From Thiobacillus sp. (GTDB lineage: Bacteria; Pseudomonadota; Gammaproteobacteria; Burkholderiales; Thiobacillaceae): a DNA stretch of 64,000 nt. Of this stretch, positions 24,693-32,865 are shown piece by piece. The notes under the pieces were generated by a model. The model saw nothing but the letters and a program-made list of their open reading frames with translations, was not told the origin of the DNA and searched no databases. The position numbers and the translations under genes were made by a program. The stretch lies in NCBI GenBank assembly GCA_016124745.1, contig WGNC01000009.1:1-64000 (forward strand), read 5' to 3'. Position 1 is the first letter of the stretch. Every line of letters starts with the position of its first letter.

Positions 24693-25376
24693 ATGCATAT
24701 CCTTGTCATCGAAGACAATCCAGACTTGGCAGCCAATGTCTGCGATTTTCTGCAGGCAAAAGGCCATATCGCCGACGTGGCAGGGGATGGCATCACGGGC
24801 CTGCACCTGGCCATCACCCAGAATTACGACGCCATCGTTCTGGATATCATCCTGCCGGGCATGGACGGACTGACGGTTTGCCGAAAATTTCGGGACGAGG
24901 CCAAGCGCACCACCCCCGTGCTCATGCTGACCGCACGCGATGCGCTGGACGACCGGGTGGCCGGACTGGAGTGCGGCGCCGATGATTACGTGCTGAAGCC
25001 GTTTGCGCTGCGCGAACTGGAGGCCCGCCTGAAAGCGCTGGTGCGCCGCTCGACGAGCGGGATGACTTCGAGTGTGCTGCAGGTCGGGGATCTTGCTTTC
25101 GACCCTGCGATGATCAAGGTGCGCCGCGGCGAGCGGGACATCAATCTGCCGCCTATCCCGCTCAAGTTGCTGGAAACCCTGATGCGTGCCTCGCCCAGGG
25201 TGATGAAACGGGAAGAACTCGAACGTGCCGTATGGGGCGATGCACCCCCTGATTCCGACGCCTTGCGATCGCACATGCATACGCTGCGCACGGCGGTGGA
25301 CAAGGCAAACGAGCCCTCGCTCATTCACACCCTGCGCGGCATCGGGTATCGCATCGCCGAACCTGATGTGCACTAG
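24693..25376 (+). CDS. OmpR-family response regulator
   Basis: A 227-residue two-component response regulator. The receiver domain spans residues 1-115 with acidic pocket E7/D8, phospho-acceptor D51 in IVLDIILPGMDG, T in MLTARD and the conserved lysine in VLKPF. The winged-helix DNA-binding domain follows (about 130-225, ending in HTLRGIGYRIAEP). The ATG at 24693 is chosen because it starts exactly at the first strand of the receiver; ATGs or starts up to 36 bases upstream are possible. The histidine kinase follows after 5 bases. A candidate operator lies at 24606-24627, suggesting autoregulation and control of the divergent TSUP-SulP operon. Confidence 0.92.
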   Translation: MHILVIEDNPDLAANVCDFLQAKGHIADVAGDGITGLHLAITQNYDAIVLDIILPGMDGLTVCRKFRDEAKRTTPVLMLTARDALDDRVAGLECGADDYVLKPFALRELEARLKALVRRSTSGMTSSVLQVGDLAFDPAMIKVRRGERDINLPPIPLKLLETLMRASPRVMKREELERAVWGDAPPDSDALRSHMHTLRTAVDKANEPSLIHTLRGIGYRIAEPDVH

Positions 25377-25381
25377 GTTCG

Positions 25382-26647
25382 ATGCGCTTTAGCCGCAGTC
25401 TGCGATTCCGGGTCGCCACGGCCTTTGCGGCCATTGGCGGCGTGATCAGCCTGGTCACCGCCATCGGCCTGTACATCGGGGTGCGGGATGCGGGCGAACG
25501 CCTGATCGACGAAACCCTGAACGCGGAAATGCAGGACTATCTGTCGCGCCGCAGTCGCAACCCGAATTCGCTGCCGCCAGCGACCGCCACCTTGCTGGGC
25601 TATGTTCTGCCGGCGCGCCAGGGCGAACCCGTTCCGCCTGCCGACATCGCCACCTGGCCGTCGGGCCTGCACGAAATCAGACTCGGTGGGATCTTTTACC
25701 GTGTCGCGATCGCAGACCGCGCGGGCAGCCGGTATTTTCTGCTCTACAACGAGACGCTTTTCCGGGAGAAGCAGGCCAGCCTGATCCTGTACCTGGCCGT
25801 TTTTGTCGTGCTGATGACCATTCTGTCGGGCGGGCTGGCGTTGTGGCTGGCCGAGCGGGTGATCGAGCCGGTCAAGGAACTGGCGCGCCGGGTCCGGGAT
25901 GTGCGGCTGGATACCCATGCCGAGCGGTTGAGCGAGGATTTTCCGCATGACGAAGTGGGCGAACTGGCGCAAACCTTCGAGCAAACCCTGAATCGCCTGG
26001 CGGACTTCATCGACCGTGAGCGTGCTTTTACAGCGGACGTTTCCCACGAGTTGCGCACGCCGATAGCCGTGATCCATGGCGCGGCCGAAGTGCTTCTGGC
26101 CGATGAGGCCCGGCCGGCAGAAGACCGCCAGCGCCTGCAGCGCATCGAGCGCGGCGCGACCGATATGGCCGACTTGTCTACTGCCCTGCTGGCCATGGCG
26201 CGAGAGCGCGACGACGAACGACGCGAGCCGGTCGATCTGGCCGCGCTGATCGAAGAGTCGATCGAAAAGCACCAGCACCTGCTGGGTCAGCGCCCGGTCG
26301 ACATCAGTCTGGAAATTTTCGCCCGACCCCGGGTCGCCGCCGACGTCAACCTGCTGGCCATCGTGATCGCCAACCTGATCCGCAACAGTTTCACCTATAC
26401 CGAGCGGGGCAGCGTCAGGATCCGGCTGGACGAACAGATCTTGAGCGTTGCGGACACCGGACTGGGGATTCCCCGAGCCGCGCTCGACAAGGTGTTTCAG
26501 CGACTCTACAAGGGGGCACGCAGCGAGGGTGCGGGCATCGGGCTTTCGCTGGTGCGGAAAATCTGCGACCGCTACGGCTGGTCAGTCACGCTGGACAGCG
26601 TGGAAGGGCAGGGCACGCGCGCGGAGCTGCGTTTCATTCCGGTTTGA
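25382..26647 (+). CDS. Sensor histidine kinase
   Basis: A 421-residue membrane-bound histidine kinase. It has one membrane helix near residue 20, a periplasmic sensor of about 110 residues, a second helix at about 137-160, then a HAMP region. The dimerisation box FTADVSHELRTPIAV has the phospho-accepting His at residue 222. The ATPase domain has N, G1 (VADTGLGIP) and G2 (GAGIGLSLV) boxes. It pairs with the response regulator just upstream. Its location next to three anion transporters suggests that the sensed signal relates to transport or envelope state. The ligand cannot be read from sequence. Confidence 0.92.
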   Translation: MRFSRSLRFRVATAFAAIGGVISLVTAIGLYIGVRDAGERLIDETLNAEMQDYLSRRSRNPNSLPPATATLLGYVLPARQGEPVPPADIATWPSGLHEIRLGGIFYRVAIADRAGSRYFLLYNETLFREKQASLILYLAVFVVLMTILSGGLALWLAERVIEPVKELARRVRDVRLDTHAERLSEDFPHDEVGELAQTFEQTLNRLADFIDRERAFTADVSHELRTPIAVIHGAAEVLLADEARPAEDRQRLQRIERGATDMADLSTALLAMARERDDERREPVDLAALIEESIEKHQHLLGQRPVDISLEIFARPRVAADVNLLAIVIANLIRNSFTYTERGSVRIRLDEQILSVADTGLGIPRAALDKVFQRLYKGARSEGAGIGLSLVRKICDRYGWSVTLDSVEGQGTRAELRFIPV

Positions 26648-26729
26648 CATTGGCTTGACGCGAACTTCACGCGGCGCCGACGCGGCATGGGTTATTTGTA
26701 CGGGGTTCAAAGCACATCACCCTGCCGCA

Positions 26730-28541
26730 ATGTCCCTGCCTTCCCCAAACGCGCTGCCTGACTGGCTCAAACCCTTCACCTCGTTTCTTCTGTGGTTGCC
26801 GCGCGTCAATCGCGATACCGTGCGTGTCGACACGATGGCCGGGCTGACCGGAGCGCTGGTCGCGCTGCCGCAAGGGGTGGCGTTCGCCACCATCGCCGGC
26901 ATGCCGCCCGAATACGGGCTGTATGCGGGCATGATCCCGGCCGTCATCGCTGCGCTGTTCGGCTCCAGTTGGCACCTGGTATCGGGACCCACCACGGCGG
27001 CGTCCATCGTGCTGTTCTCGGTGCTGGCCCCGCATGCCGAGCCGGGATCTGCACAATACGTGAGCCTGGCGCTGACGCTTACCTTCATGGTTGGCGTGAT
27101 CCAGATCGTCATGGGTCTTGCCAAGCTCGGGACGCTGGTGAATTTCATTTCCCATTCGGTGGTGACCGGTTTCACGGCCGGCGCCGCCATTCTGATCGCC
27201 ACCAACCAGGTGAAGCATTTCACTGGCCTGGCGATTCCGCGTGGCGCGTCATTCTCGGAGACCTGGAGCCATGTAGTTGCGCGCGCCAACGAGATCGAGG
27301 TCGCGATTGCGTTGACCGGACTCTTTACCCTGCTGCTGGGAATCGCGGTCAAACGCTGGCTGCCGAGACTGCCCTACATGATCGTTGCCATGCTTGGCGG
27401 TGCGGTGTTCGGCTATTTTCTCGGCAACTCGCTTGGCGTTGAACTACCCGCTGTGGGTGCATTGCCCGCCAGTCTGCCGCCGCTGTCGATGCCAAGCTTC
27501 GACGCAGAAAGCATTCGCGCTGTCGCCTCCGGCGTGATCGCGGTCACCCTGCTGGCGCTGACCGAAGCCGTATCGATCGCCCGCGCGCTGGCCGCACGTT
27601 CCGGCCAGCATGTCGACGGCAACCAGGAGTTCGTCGGCCAGGGCATGTCGAATCTGGCGGGCGCCTTCTTCTCCGGCTACGTGGCCACCGGATCCTTCAA
27701 CCGCAGCGGGGTCAACTACGAAGCCGGCGCCAAGACCCCGCTGGCAGCAATGCTGGCAGGTGTGTTTCTGCTGGTGCTGGTGCTGTTCGTCGCGCCCTGG
27801 GCGCAATACCTGCCGAATGCCGCCATGGCCGGCATTCTCTTCCTCGTGGCCTGGGGCCTGATCGATTTCGAGGAGATCGTCCACACTTTCAAGAGCAGTC
27901 GCCAGGAATCTTCCATCCTGCTTGCTACTTTCGCCGCCACACTGTTCCTGACGCTGGAGGAGGCGATCATCATCGGCGTGCTGCTGTCGCTGGCGATCTA
28001 TCTTTCGCGCACCTCGAAGCCGCAGGTCCGTGTGCGTGCGCCCGACCCCAACCATAAAAAGCACCGCTTCACCGATGCCGAGAATGCGCCGCAATGCCCG
28101 CAATTGCGATTTGTTCGCATCGACGGCTCGCTGTTCTTCGGTGCCACCTCGCACGTCCGCGAATCGCTTGCCGCACAGGATCAGGCTGCGCCGGGCCAGA
28201 AACACGTCGCCATCGTCGCCCACGGCATCAACTTCATCGACCTCGCGGGCGCCCACTACCTGGCCGAGGAGGCCGAGCGGCGCCGCGGCCTGGGCGGTGG
28301 GCTGTACTTCATCCGCATCAAGGACACGGCGCAGGAACAACTGGCTGAAAGCGGCGCCTTGAAAACCATAGGGGGTGCCAACCTGTTCGACTCCAAAACC
28401 GAGGCGATCGCGGCAATTTACAAGCGCCTTAACCACGAAGTGTGTTGCGCCTGCAAAACGAGGATTTTCCGCGAATGTGCTGCACAGACAGCGCCTTCCC
28501 CTGTCATGTCCAACTTGTCGATGCCGGTGTCCCATGCCTGA
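26730..28541 (+). CDS. SulP-family anion transporter with STAS domain (third copy)
   Basis: A 603-residue SulP/SLC26 carrier. LPQGVAFATIAGMPPEYGLYAGM at about residues 47-69 and NQEFVGQGMSNLAGAFFSGY are family hallmarks. The STAS domain covers about residues 450-560. The ATG at 26730 starts the hydrophilic leader PSPNALPDWLKP that usually precedes the first helix. The final approximately 35 residues, containing three Cys, are not part of the STAS fold and overlap the next gene. It follows the two-component genes by 82 bases and may be their target. Sulfate, bicarbonate or another anion could be the substrate. Confidence 0.9.
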   Translation: MSLPSPNALPDWLKPFTSFLLWLPRVNRDTVRVDTMAGLTGALVALPQGVAFATIAGMPPEYGLYAGMIPAVIAALFGSSWHLVSGPTTAASIVLFSVLAPHAEPGSAQYVSLALTLTFMVGVIQIVMGLAKLGTLVNFISHSVVTGFTAGAAILIATNQVKHFTGLAIPRGASFSETWSHVVARANEIEVAIALTGLFTLLLGIAVKRWLPRLPYMIVAMLGGAVFGYFLGNSLGVELPAVGALPASLPPLSMPSFDAESIRAVASGVIAVTLLALTEAVSIARALAARSGQHVDGNQEFVGQGMSNLAGAFFSGYVATGSFNRSGVNYEAGAKTPLAAMLAGVFLLVLVLFVAPWAQYLPNAAMAGILFLVAWGLIDFEEIVHTFKSSRQESSILLATFAATLFLTLEEAIIIGVLLSLAIYLSRTSKPQVRVRAPDPNHKKHRFTDAENAPQCPQLRFVRIDGSLFFGATSHVRESLAAQDQAAPGQKHVAIVAHGINFIDLAGAHYLAEEAERRRGLGGGLYFIRIKDTAQEQLAESGALKTIGGANLFDSKTEAIAAIYKRLNHEVCCACKTRIFRECAAQTAPSPVMSNLSMPVSHA

Positions 28542-29007
28542 AATACGTCGCTACCAGCGCGTGCTGGCGCTGATCAACTTTGATGGTCTGGATGGACGTA
28601 CGGCGGAGAAAGCCTTGCTGCTTGCCCGCCTGAACCAGGCGAAGCTGGATTTCCTGCATCTGATCGAACCCGATGGCGTCCTCGACGGCGGTTACCCGGG
28701 CTGCAATCCGCGGGCAACGGCGCTTAGCCTGGAAACAGCGTCTCTGCGAAGGTTGAAGTTTCTGGCGGCCCGGACGGGCGCAGTGGAGGCGACGTGCCAT
28801 GCCCTGCATGGGCCGATGCGTCAGGGTTTTCTGCAGCATGTCCGGGAATGGCAACCTGACCTGGTTGTCGCAGGCGAGCAGCATGCCTGTCTGGCCGGTT
28901 CGCATGATGTGCTGATCCTGTCCGCCCCGACACGAACGGGCCGCGGCAAGATGCTTGCACGATTCATGAACATATTTCGCTCGCGTTCCTGTGCGGTCGG
29001 AGTATAA
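28534..29007 (+). CDS. UspA-like small protein
   Basis: A 157-residue protein with a weak universal-stress-protein pattern: an N-terminal RVLALINFDG strand, a helix with a KALLLARLNQAKLDFLHLIE segment, and a late DLVVAGEQ strand. The G-x2-G-x9-G nucleotide motif of ATP-binding Usp proteins is absent, so it is either a non-ATP-binding Usp or a diverged relative. It overlaps the SulP stop by 8 bases and is followed by a terminator, so it is the final gene of the unit. A similar SulP plus Usp association occurs in the opposite-strand operon at 19883-23083. Confidence 0.65.
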   Translation: MPEIRRYQRVLALINFDGLDGRTAEKALLLARLNQAKLDFLHLIEPDGVLDGGYPGCNPRATALSLETASLRRLKFLAARTGAVEATCHALHGPMRQGFLQHVREWQPDLVVAGEQHACLAGSHDVLILSAPTRTGRGKMLARFMNIFRSRSCAVGV

Positions 29008-29052
29008 AAGGATGACCTGGATTTAGTATGAATTAACTAGCTTTTTTGTACC

Positions 29053-29072
29053 CCCTCCTTACGGAGGGTTTT
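29053..29072 (+). terminator. Rho-independent terminator
   Basis: CCCTCC (29053-29058), a TTAC loop and GGAGGG (29063-29068) are followed by TTTT. It separates the SulP/Usp-like unit from the flavoprotein gene. Confidence 0.75.
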
Positions 29073-29134
29073 CAAGCCGGGGCCGAAAGCACTTGACGCT
29101 GGCATTCATCCGCCGAAACGTGAGGAGATAAAAA

Positions 29135-30496
29135 ATGGAAGAGTTCATCAACAGCAGGCGCAATTTTCTGAAAATGGGCGGCGCCGTGCTGGCCGCCGGG
29201 ACGGCGGGATGCGCGACCGGTGTCACCGGTTCGGCCATCGCCGGATCCGCTGACAAGCCGGCATCAGCCAGCACCGCCGACTACATCAATCTGCCCAAGG
29301 CCAAGGGGCCGCGCCTGGTGATCGTGGGCGCCGGCACTTCCGGCATGACCATCGCCCACCATGCCAAAAAGAACTATCCCAATTTCGACGTGGTGCTGGT
29401 CGACAAACGCGACATGTATTCCTCCTGCTTCTGCAGCAGCCTGTGGTACGTCGATATCATCAATCTGGAGTTCCTGGCGGCCCACAGCTTCCTGGATGCT
29501 GCGGTCAACTACAAGTACATCTTCGTCAACGCCACTGTCACCGGCCTCGACCGTTCGGCCCGCAAGGTGCACACGAACAATGGCGCGATTGCCTACGATT
29601 TCCTGGTGCTTGCTCCCGGCATCTCATATGACTGGGCGAAGATTGGCGTGAAGGATCCGGAAAATGTGGTCAATGTGGGCCAGATGTTCCCGGGCGGCTT
29701 CATCTCCCCCATGGAACACGTCACGCTGCGTCGCAAGTTCCGGGAGTTCGAGGGCGGAACCTTCATTCAAACCGTACCTTCCGGCAACTACCGCTGCCTG
29801 CCCGGACCCTATGAGCGCGCCTGTCTGATGGCCGCCTGGATCAAGAAGAACGGCATCAAGGGCAAGGTACTGGTCCTCGATGCCAACCCCGAAATCACCA
29901 TCAAGAAAGACGGCTTCCATGACGCCTTCGACAATCTGTACAAGGGCATCGTCGAGTGGAAGCCAACTTCGGCCGTTACGGGCGTGGATACCGAGAAGAA
30001 GATCATCAAGACCGAGTTCGATTCGTATGCCTTCGACGACGCGTCGATCTATCCCAACATTCGCGCGAGCACGCTGATCGAGCAGATGGGCCTGGTGAAT
30101 CCCAAGAGTCTGCAGAAGGAAGCCAACGTCGATACCCGTTTCTACAATGTGATCGGTGACCCGCACGTGTATGTGACCGGCGACTCCCGTCCGCACCCCT
30201 ACTCCAAGAGCGCCAACACGTCCAACACCGAAGGCCAGTTTGTCGCCAGGGTGCTGGCCGCACGCGCGCAGGGCAAGGAAATCGCCTGGGAGTCCCCGCA
30301 AACGGTGTGCTACTCGATGACCAACGCCTTTCCACCCGAGGCCATCAAGGTGGACGCCAAGTACACTTACGATGCGAAAAAGGACGAGATCACCGGCTTC
30401 TCGCCCGACACCAAGACCTGGGAGACCCGCGACGAGGCCATGGGCCGCGCGTATCTGGAATGGGCAGAAGGCATTTACCGTGACATGTTCGGCTAA
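29135..30496 (+). CDS. Tat-exported FCSD-like flavoprotein (sulfide dehydrogenase family)
   Basis: A 453-residue FAD-dependent oxidoreductase. A twin-arginine signal (SRRNFLKMGG followed by a hydrophobic stretch) occupies residues 1-40. The FAD-binding Rossmann motif LVIVGAGTSGMTIAHHA lies near residue 62. Cysteines in YRCLPGPYERAC and in TVCYSMTN correspond to the redox disulfide positions of the flavocytochrome c sulfide dehydrogenase flavin subunit (FccB/SoxF). The C-terminal FCSD domain ends in YLEWAEGIYRDMF. It should oxidise sulfide or a related sulfur species in the periplasm. No FccA cytochrome gene is nearby; a Rieske gene follows instead, after a terminator-like hairpin. Confidence 0.88.
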   Translation: MEEFINSRRNFLKMGGAVLAAGTAGCATGVTGSAIAGSADKPASASTADYINLPKAKGPRLVIVGAGTSGMTIAHHAKKNYPNFDVVLVDKRDMYSSCFCSSLWYVDIINLEFLAAHSFLDAAVNYKYIFVNATVTGLDRSARKVHTNNGAIAYDFLVLAPGISYDWAKIGVKDPENVVNVGQMFPGGFISPMEHVTLRRKFREFEGGTFIQTVPSGNYRCLPGPYERACLMAAWIKKNGIKGKVLVLDANPEITIKKDGFHDAFDNLYKGIVEWKPTSAVTGVDTEKKIIKTEFDSYAFDDASIYPNIRASTLIEQMGLVNPKSLQKEANVDTRFYNVIGDPHVYVTGDSRPHPYSKSANTSNTEGQFVARVLAARAQGKEIAWESPQTVCYSMTNAFPPEAIKVDAKYTYDAKKDEITGFSPDTKTWETRDEAMGRAYLEWAEGIYRDMFG

Positions 30497-30518
30497 GTCA
30501 TTGCGAGCGTGATTACGG

Positions 30519-30541
30519 AAGGGGCCATTGGGCCCCTTTTT
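30519..30541 (+). terminator. Intrinsic terminator between flavoprotein and Rieske genes
   Basis: AAGGGGCC (30519-30526), loop ATTG and GGCCCCTT (30531-30538) run into a TTTTT tract. The hairpin sits between the flavoprotein stop and the Rieske RBS. It would make the Rieske transcript either a read-through minority or dependent on its own promoter. Confidence 0.8.
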
Positions 30542-30565
30542 CACCCGAAAATTCAGGAGACAGCA

Positions 30566-31276
30566 ATGGACAGACGCAGTTTCATCAAGGTGTGCGGTGC
30601 CAGCGCCGCCGCCATCGCGGCGGGCACGCGGGCCCCGCTGGTGTACTCAGGCACGGCCAAGGACTATGGCCGGGCAAAACTCGTGGACGAGACCGGCCAG
30701 CCCCTCAAGGCTTCAAGCCTCAGCCAGGCCGAGGCCTATGTATTTGGCTACCCGTTTGCCGGCACCCCCAGCTTCCTCATCAGCCTGCCTGCGGCCGCCC
30801 CGGCCGGCGCAGAACTCAAGACCGCGGCGGGCGAAGCATACAGCTTCGCCGGTGGCGTGGGGCCCAACAAGAACATCGTCGCCTATCTGGCCATCTGCAC
30901 CCATCAGTTGGCGCACCCCGAAAAGTCCGGCAGCGTAGTGGGCTACAACCCGGGCAAGAGCGAAGCCGCCGATAACCGCTCCGCAGTCATCACCTGTTGC
31001 GCCCATAACAGTGCCTTCGACCCCGCCGCTGGGGCCAGCGTCATTAGCGGGGCGGCCAGCCAGCCGCTGCCGGCGATCCGTCTGGAACATGATGCCGCCA
31101 CGGACGAACTCTATGCTACCGGCATGTATGGCGCCGATTTCATCGACGATTTCTTCAAGCGCTTCAAGTCCAAACTCAACAAGGATTTTGGCATTGGCAA
31201 GTATCGCGAGCCGGCCGGCGCTAGCGTGCAGACGGTGCTGATCTCCAAATACTCCGCCGAAGCCGACCTCTGCTGA
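30566..31276 (+). CDS. Tat-exported Rieske [2Fe-2S] protein
   Basis: A 236-residue iron-sulfur protein. The N-terminus MDRRSFIKVCGAS is a twin-arginine signal or signal-anchor of the kind used by Rieske proteins. The cluster ligands are C111-T-H113 and C144-C-A-H147, separated by about 30 residues with a polar insert (VVGYNPGKSEAADN). The second box lacks the usual glycine after His (CCAHNS versus C-x-C-H-G-S). AGGAGA precedes the ATG at 30566. It probably transfers electrons in the periplasm, possibly from the upstream flavoprotein. It does not sit in a bc1 operon and no molybdopterin subunit is nearby. Confidence 0.85.
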   Translation: MDRRSFIKVCGASAAAIAAGTRAPLVYSGTAKDYGRAKLVDETGQPLKASSLSQAEAYVFGYPFAGTPSFLISLPAAAPAGAELKTAAGEAYSFAGGVGPNKNIVAYLAICTHQLAHPEKSGSVVGYNPGKSEAADNRSAVITCCAHNSAFDPAAGASVISGAASQPLPAIRLEHDAATDELYATGMYGADFIDDFFKRFKSKLNKDFGIGKYREPAGASVQTVLISKYSAEADLC

Positions 31277-31353
31277 TCCGGCCCCTGACGCACCCCGTTC
31301 GCCCGAAGCGGCGGATTGGGGACGCTGATTTCCCTGTGTGAAAAGGTGCTGTT

Positions 31354-31782
31354 TCAGCGCGGCTCGTCTTGCGGATCCGGCGTGGATCCCGGCGGCAGAT
31401 TGAGGATGGTGGCAGGACCATCCGGCTTTTGCCGGTCGGCAAGCAGACGCAACGCCTGATGGAATTCGCCTGGCAGACGCCTCATGGTTTCCTCAGCGTG
31501 CGGCAGGTAATGCACGATTTCGAATGGCACGGGCTCATTGAGCGAGTCCCTTGTCTGCGGGCGAAAGTGCTGCCAGGCCAGTTCGACCCAGGCCTTGTTC
31601 TGGCTGTCGACGAATATGAATTCTTCCGTGTCCAGCACCGCCATGTATTGCAGGCTGCGGATGGGTACGAACAGACATTTGCCGGCGCGGGCCAACAGGG
31701 TGTGCGCAAGGTTGTAGGTCTCGGCGGGAAGCATCCCGGGCTTGCGCGCGATTTCCTCTTCGCGATAGAAATGCTCTTCCAT
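31354..31782 (-). CDS. Conserved hypothetical protein
   Basis: A 142-residue soluble protein I do not recognise. The first 95 residues look like a compact alpha/beta domain (CLFVPIRSLQYMAVLDTEEFIFVDS, WVELAWQHF). The C-terminal 25 residues are proline-rich and probably disordered. No signal peptide or cofactor motif is visible. It is convergent with the Rieske gene and divergent from the thioredoxin gene. Coding character is supported by uninterrupted frame and typical codon choice. Confidence 0.7.
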   Translation of the reverse strand: MEEHFYREEEIARKPGMLPAETYNLAHTLLARAGKCLFVPIRSLQYMAVLDTEEFIFVDSQNKAWVELAWQHFRPQTRDSLNEPVPFEIVHYLPHAEETMRRLPGEFHQALRLLADRQKPDGPATILNLPPGSTPDPQDEPR

Positions 31783-31913
31783 GGCATTAAGGTAGCAGTC
31801 CTTCGCTCAGGGGTTAAGCTTTTTGTGCTGCGCCACTGGCGAGGCCGGAAAAGTCTGGGAGGCCCGGACGTTGAGGCAAAATTGGCGCGCAATCATTCTG
31901 ACCTGAATTCAAC

Positions 31914-32285
31914 ATGACACATCTGCATGTCCCCCATGCGCCGGGGCTGATTTTCGACACCCACCTGGAACACTTCGATCGCGACGTGATCGCGGCTTCG
32001 CATACGCTGCCCATCCTGGTCGACTTCTGGGCCGACTGGTGTCCACCCTGCCGCGCGCTGACGCCGGTGCTGGAGCGCGTCATCGCGCATCACGCCGGCA
32101 CCATCCACCTGGCCAAGGTCGAAGTCGATGAAGGCGCCAACATGAAGCTTGCCGGGCGCTATGGTCTGCGCGGTTTTCCCACGGTGCTGCTGTTCGTCAA
32201 AGGCGAGATCGTCGGACGTTTTTCCAGCGCCAAGCCGGAGCACTGGGTGCGCGAATTCATCGCCGAGCACACCTCGCTTGAATAA
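31914..32285 (+). CDS. Thioredoxin-family protein
   Basis: A 123-residue protein with the thioredoxin fold. The active site is WADWCPPCRALTPVL, so C-P-P-C and not the classical C-G-P-C. The cis-proline segment RGFPTVLLF follows at about residues 82-90. No signal peptide is visible, so it is probably cytoplasmic. The CPPC active site tends to give a thioredoxin-like reductase with altered redox potential. It overlaps the putative TTG start of the PIN gene by 8 bases. Confidence 0.88.
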   Translation: MTHLHVPHAPGLIFDTHLEHFDRDVIAASHTLPILVDFWADWCPPCRALTPVLERVIAHHAGTIHLAKVEVDEGANMKLAGRYGLRGFPTVLLFVKGEIVGRFSSAKPEHWVREFIAEHTSLE

Positions 32286-32856
32286 ACAGCAGCTGGCTGA
32301 GCCCTTGTTGGTGATCGACACCAACGTCATGCTCGATCTGCTGCATTTTGACGACGCGGCTGCGCGACCCTTGCGGCTCGCACTGGAAGCGGGGCGACTG
32401 CGCTGCGTGGTGACGCATAGCACGCTGGGGGAATGGCGGCGCGTGCTGGCGTATCCCGAATTTGGCCTGGACCCCGCACAACAGGCGGCGCTGGTCGCGC
32501 GTTATCAATCCATGTCGGAAATGGCGCGGACGGTTGAAGTGGACGCCAGCCTGCCCCACAAGGAGGCGCCGATCCATTACGGGCTCTTGTCCACGCCAGG
32601 GGGGAAGCCCGTGTGGAGTCGTATGCCCCACAAGGGGACTCCGATCCACTACGGGCTGAAGCCCGTGTGGAGTCGTATGCCGCGCTGTAGCGACCCCGAC
32701 GACCAGAAGTTCATCGAGCTGGCCGCCGCCGCCCACGCCCAGGGCCTGGTCAGCAAGGATCGCGCCGTGCTCAAGCTGCGTCGTCGCTGTGCGCCGTTGT
32801 TCCGGATCATGACGCCGACCGAGGTGGCGCGCTGGCTGGAGATCCTGCCCGCCTGA
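32278..32856 (+). CDS. PIN-domain protein carrying an in-frame palindromic repeat insertion
   Basis: A protein of up to 192 residues with the PIN ribonuclease fold of the 'putative toxin component' family. VIDTNVMLDLL provides the first catalytic Asp, and DPDDQKFIELA with SKDRAVL provides the later acidic residues. About 42 residues between VDASLP and RCSDPDD derive from two tandem palindromic DNA repeats (32554-32681), which keep the frame and split the domain before the second acidic cluster. The start is uncertain: TTG 32278 overlaps the thioredoxin stop, GTG 32311 is an alternative. No antitoxin gene is adjacent. Whether the enlarged protein is still active cannot be told. Confidence 0.7.
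   Translation: MNKQQLAEPLLVIDTNVMLDLLHFDDAAARPLRLALEAGRLRCVVTHSTLGEWRRVLAYPEFGLDPAQQAALVARYQSMSEMARTVEVDASLPHKEAPIHYGLLSTPGGKPVWSRMPHKGTPIHYGLKPVWSRMPRCSDPDDQKFIELAAAAHAQGLVSKDRAVLKLRRRCAPLFRIMTPTEVARWLEILPA
32554..32681. repeat. Two tandem REP-like palindromic units inside the PIN gene
   Basis: Units start at CCCCACAAGG at 32554 and 32626, exactly 72 bases apart. Each holds GATCCAYTACGGGCT, then AAGCCCGTGTGGAGTCG. In unit 2 the arms form the hairpin CCACTACGGGCT-GA-AGCCCGTGTGG; unit 1 has 19 extra bases in the loop. The GGGCT-GA-AGCCC head resembles bacterial REP elements. Confidence 0.85.
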
Positions 32857-32865
32857 ACGGACAGA

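Noticed and set aside
30566-31276. Arsenite oxidase small subunit
   Set aside because: Rieske proteins with Tat signals include AioB, but no molybdopterin AioA gene is nearby and the second ligand box differs; only the Rieske assignment is retained.
32278-32856. Complete toxin-antitoxin module at the PIN gene
   Set aside because: No small antitoxin-like gene is adjacent; the upstream partner is a thioredoxin. The gene is also interrupted by repeats.
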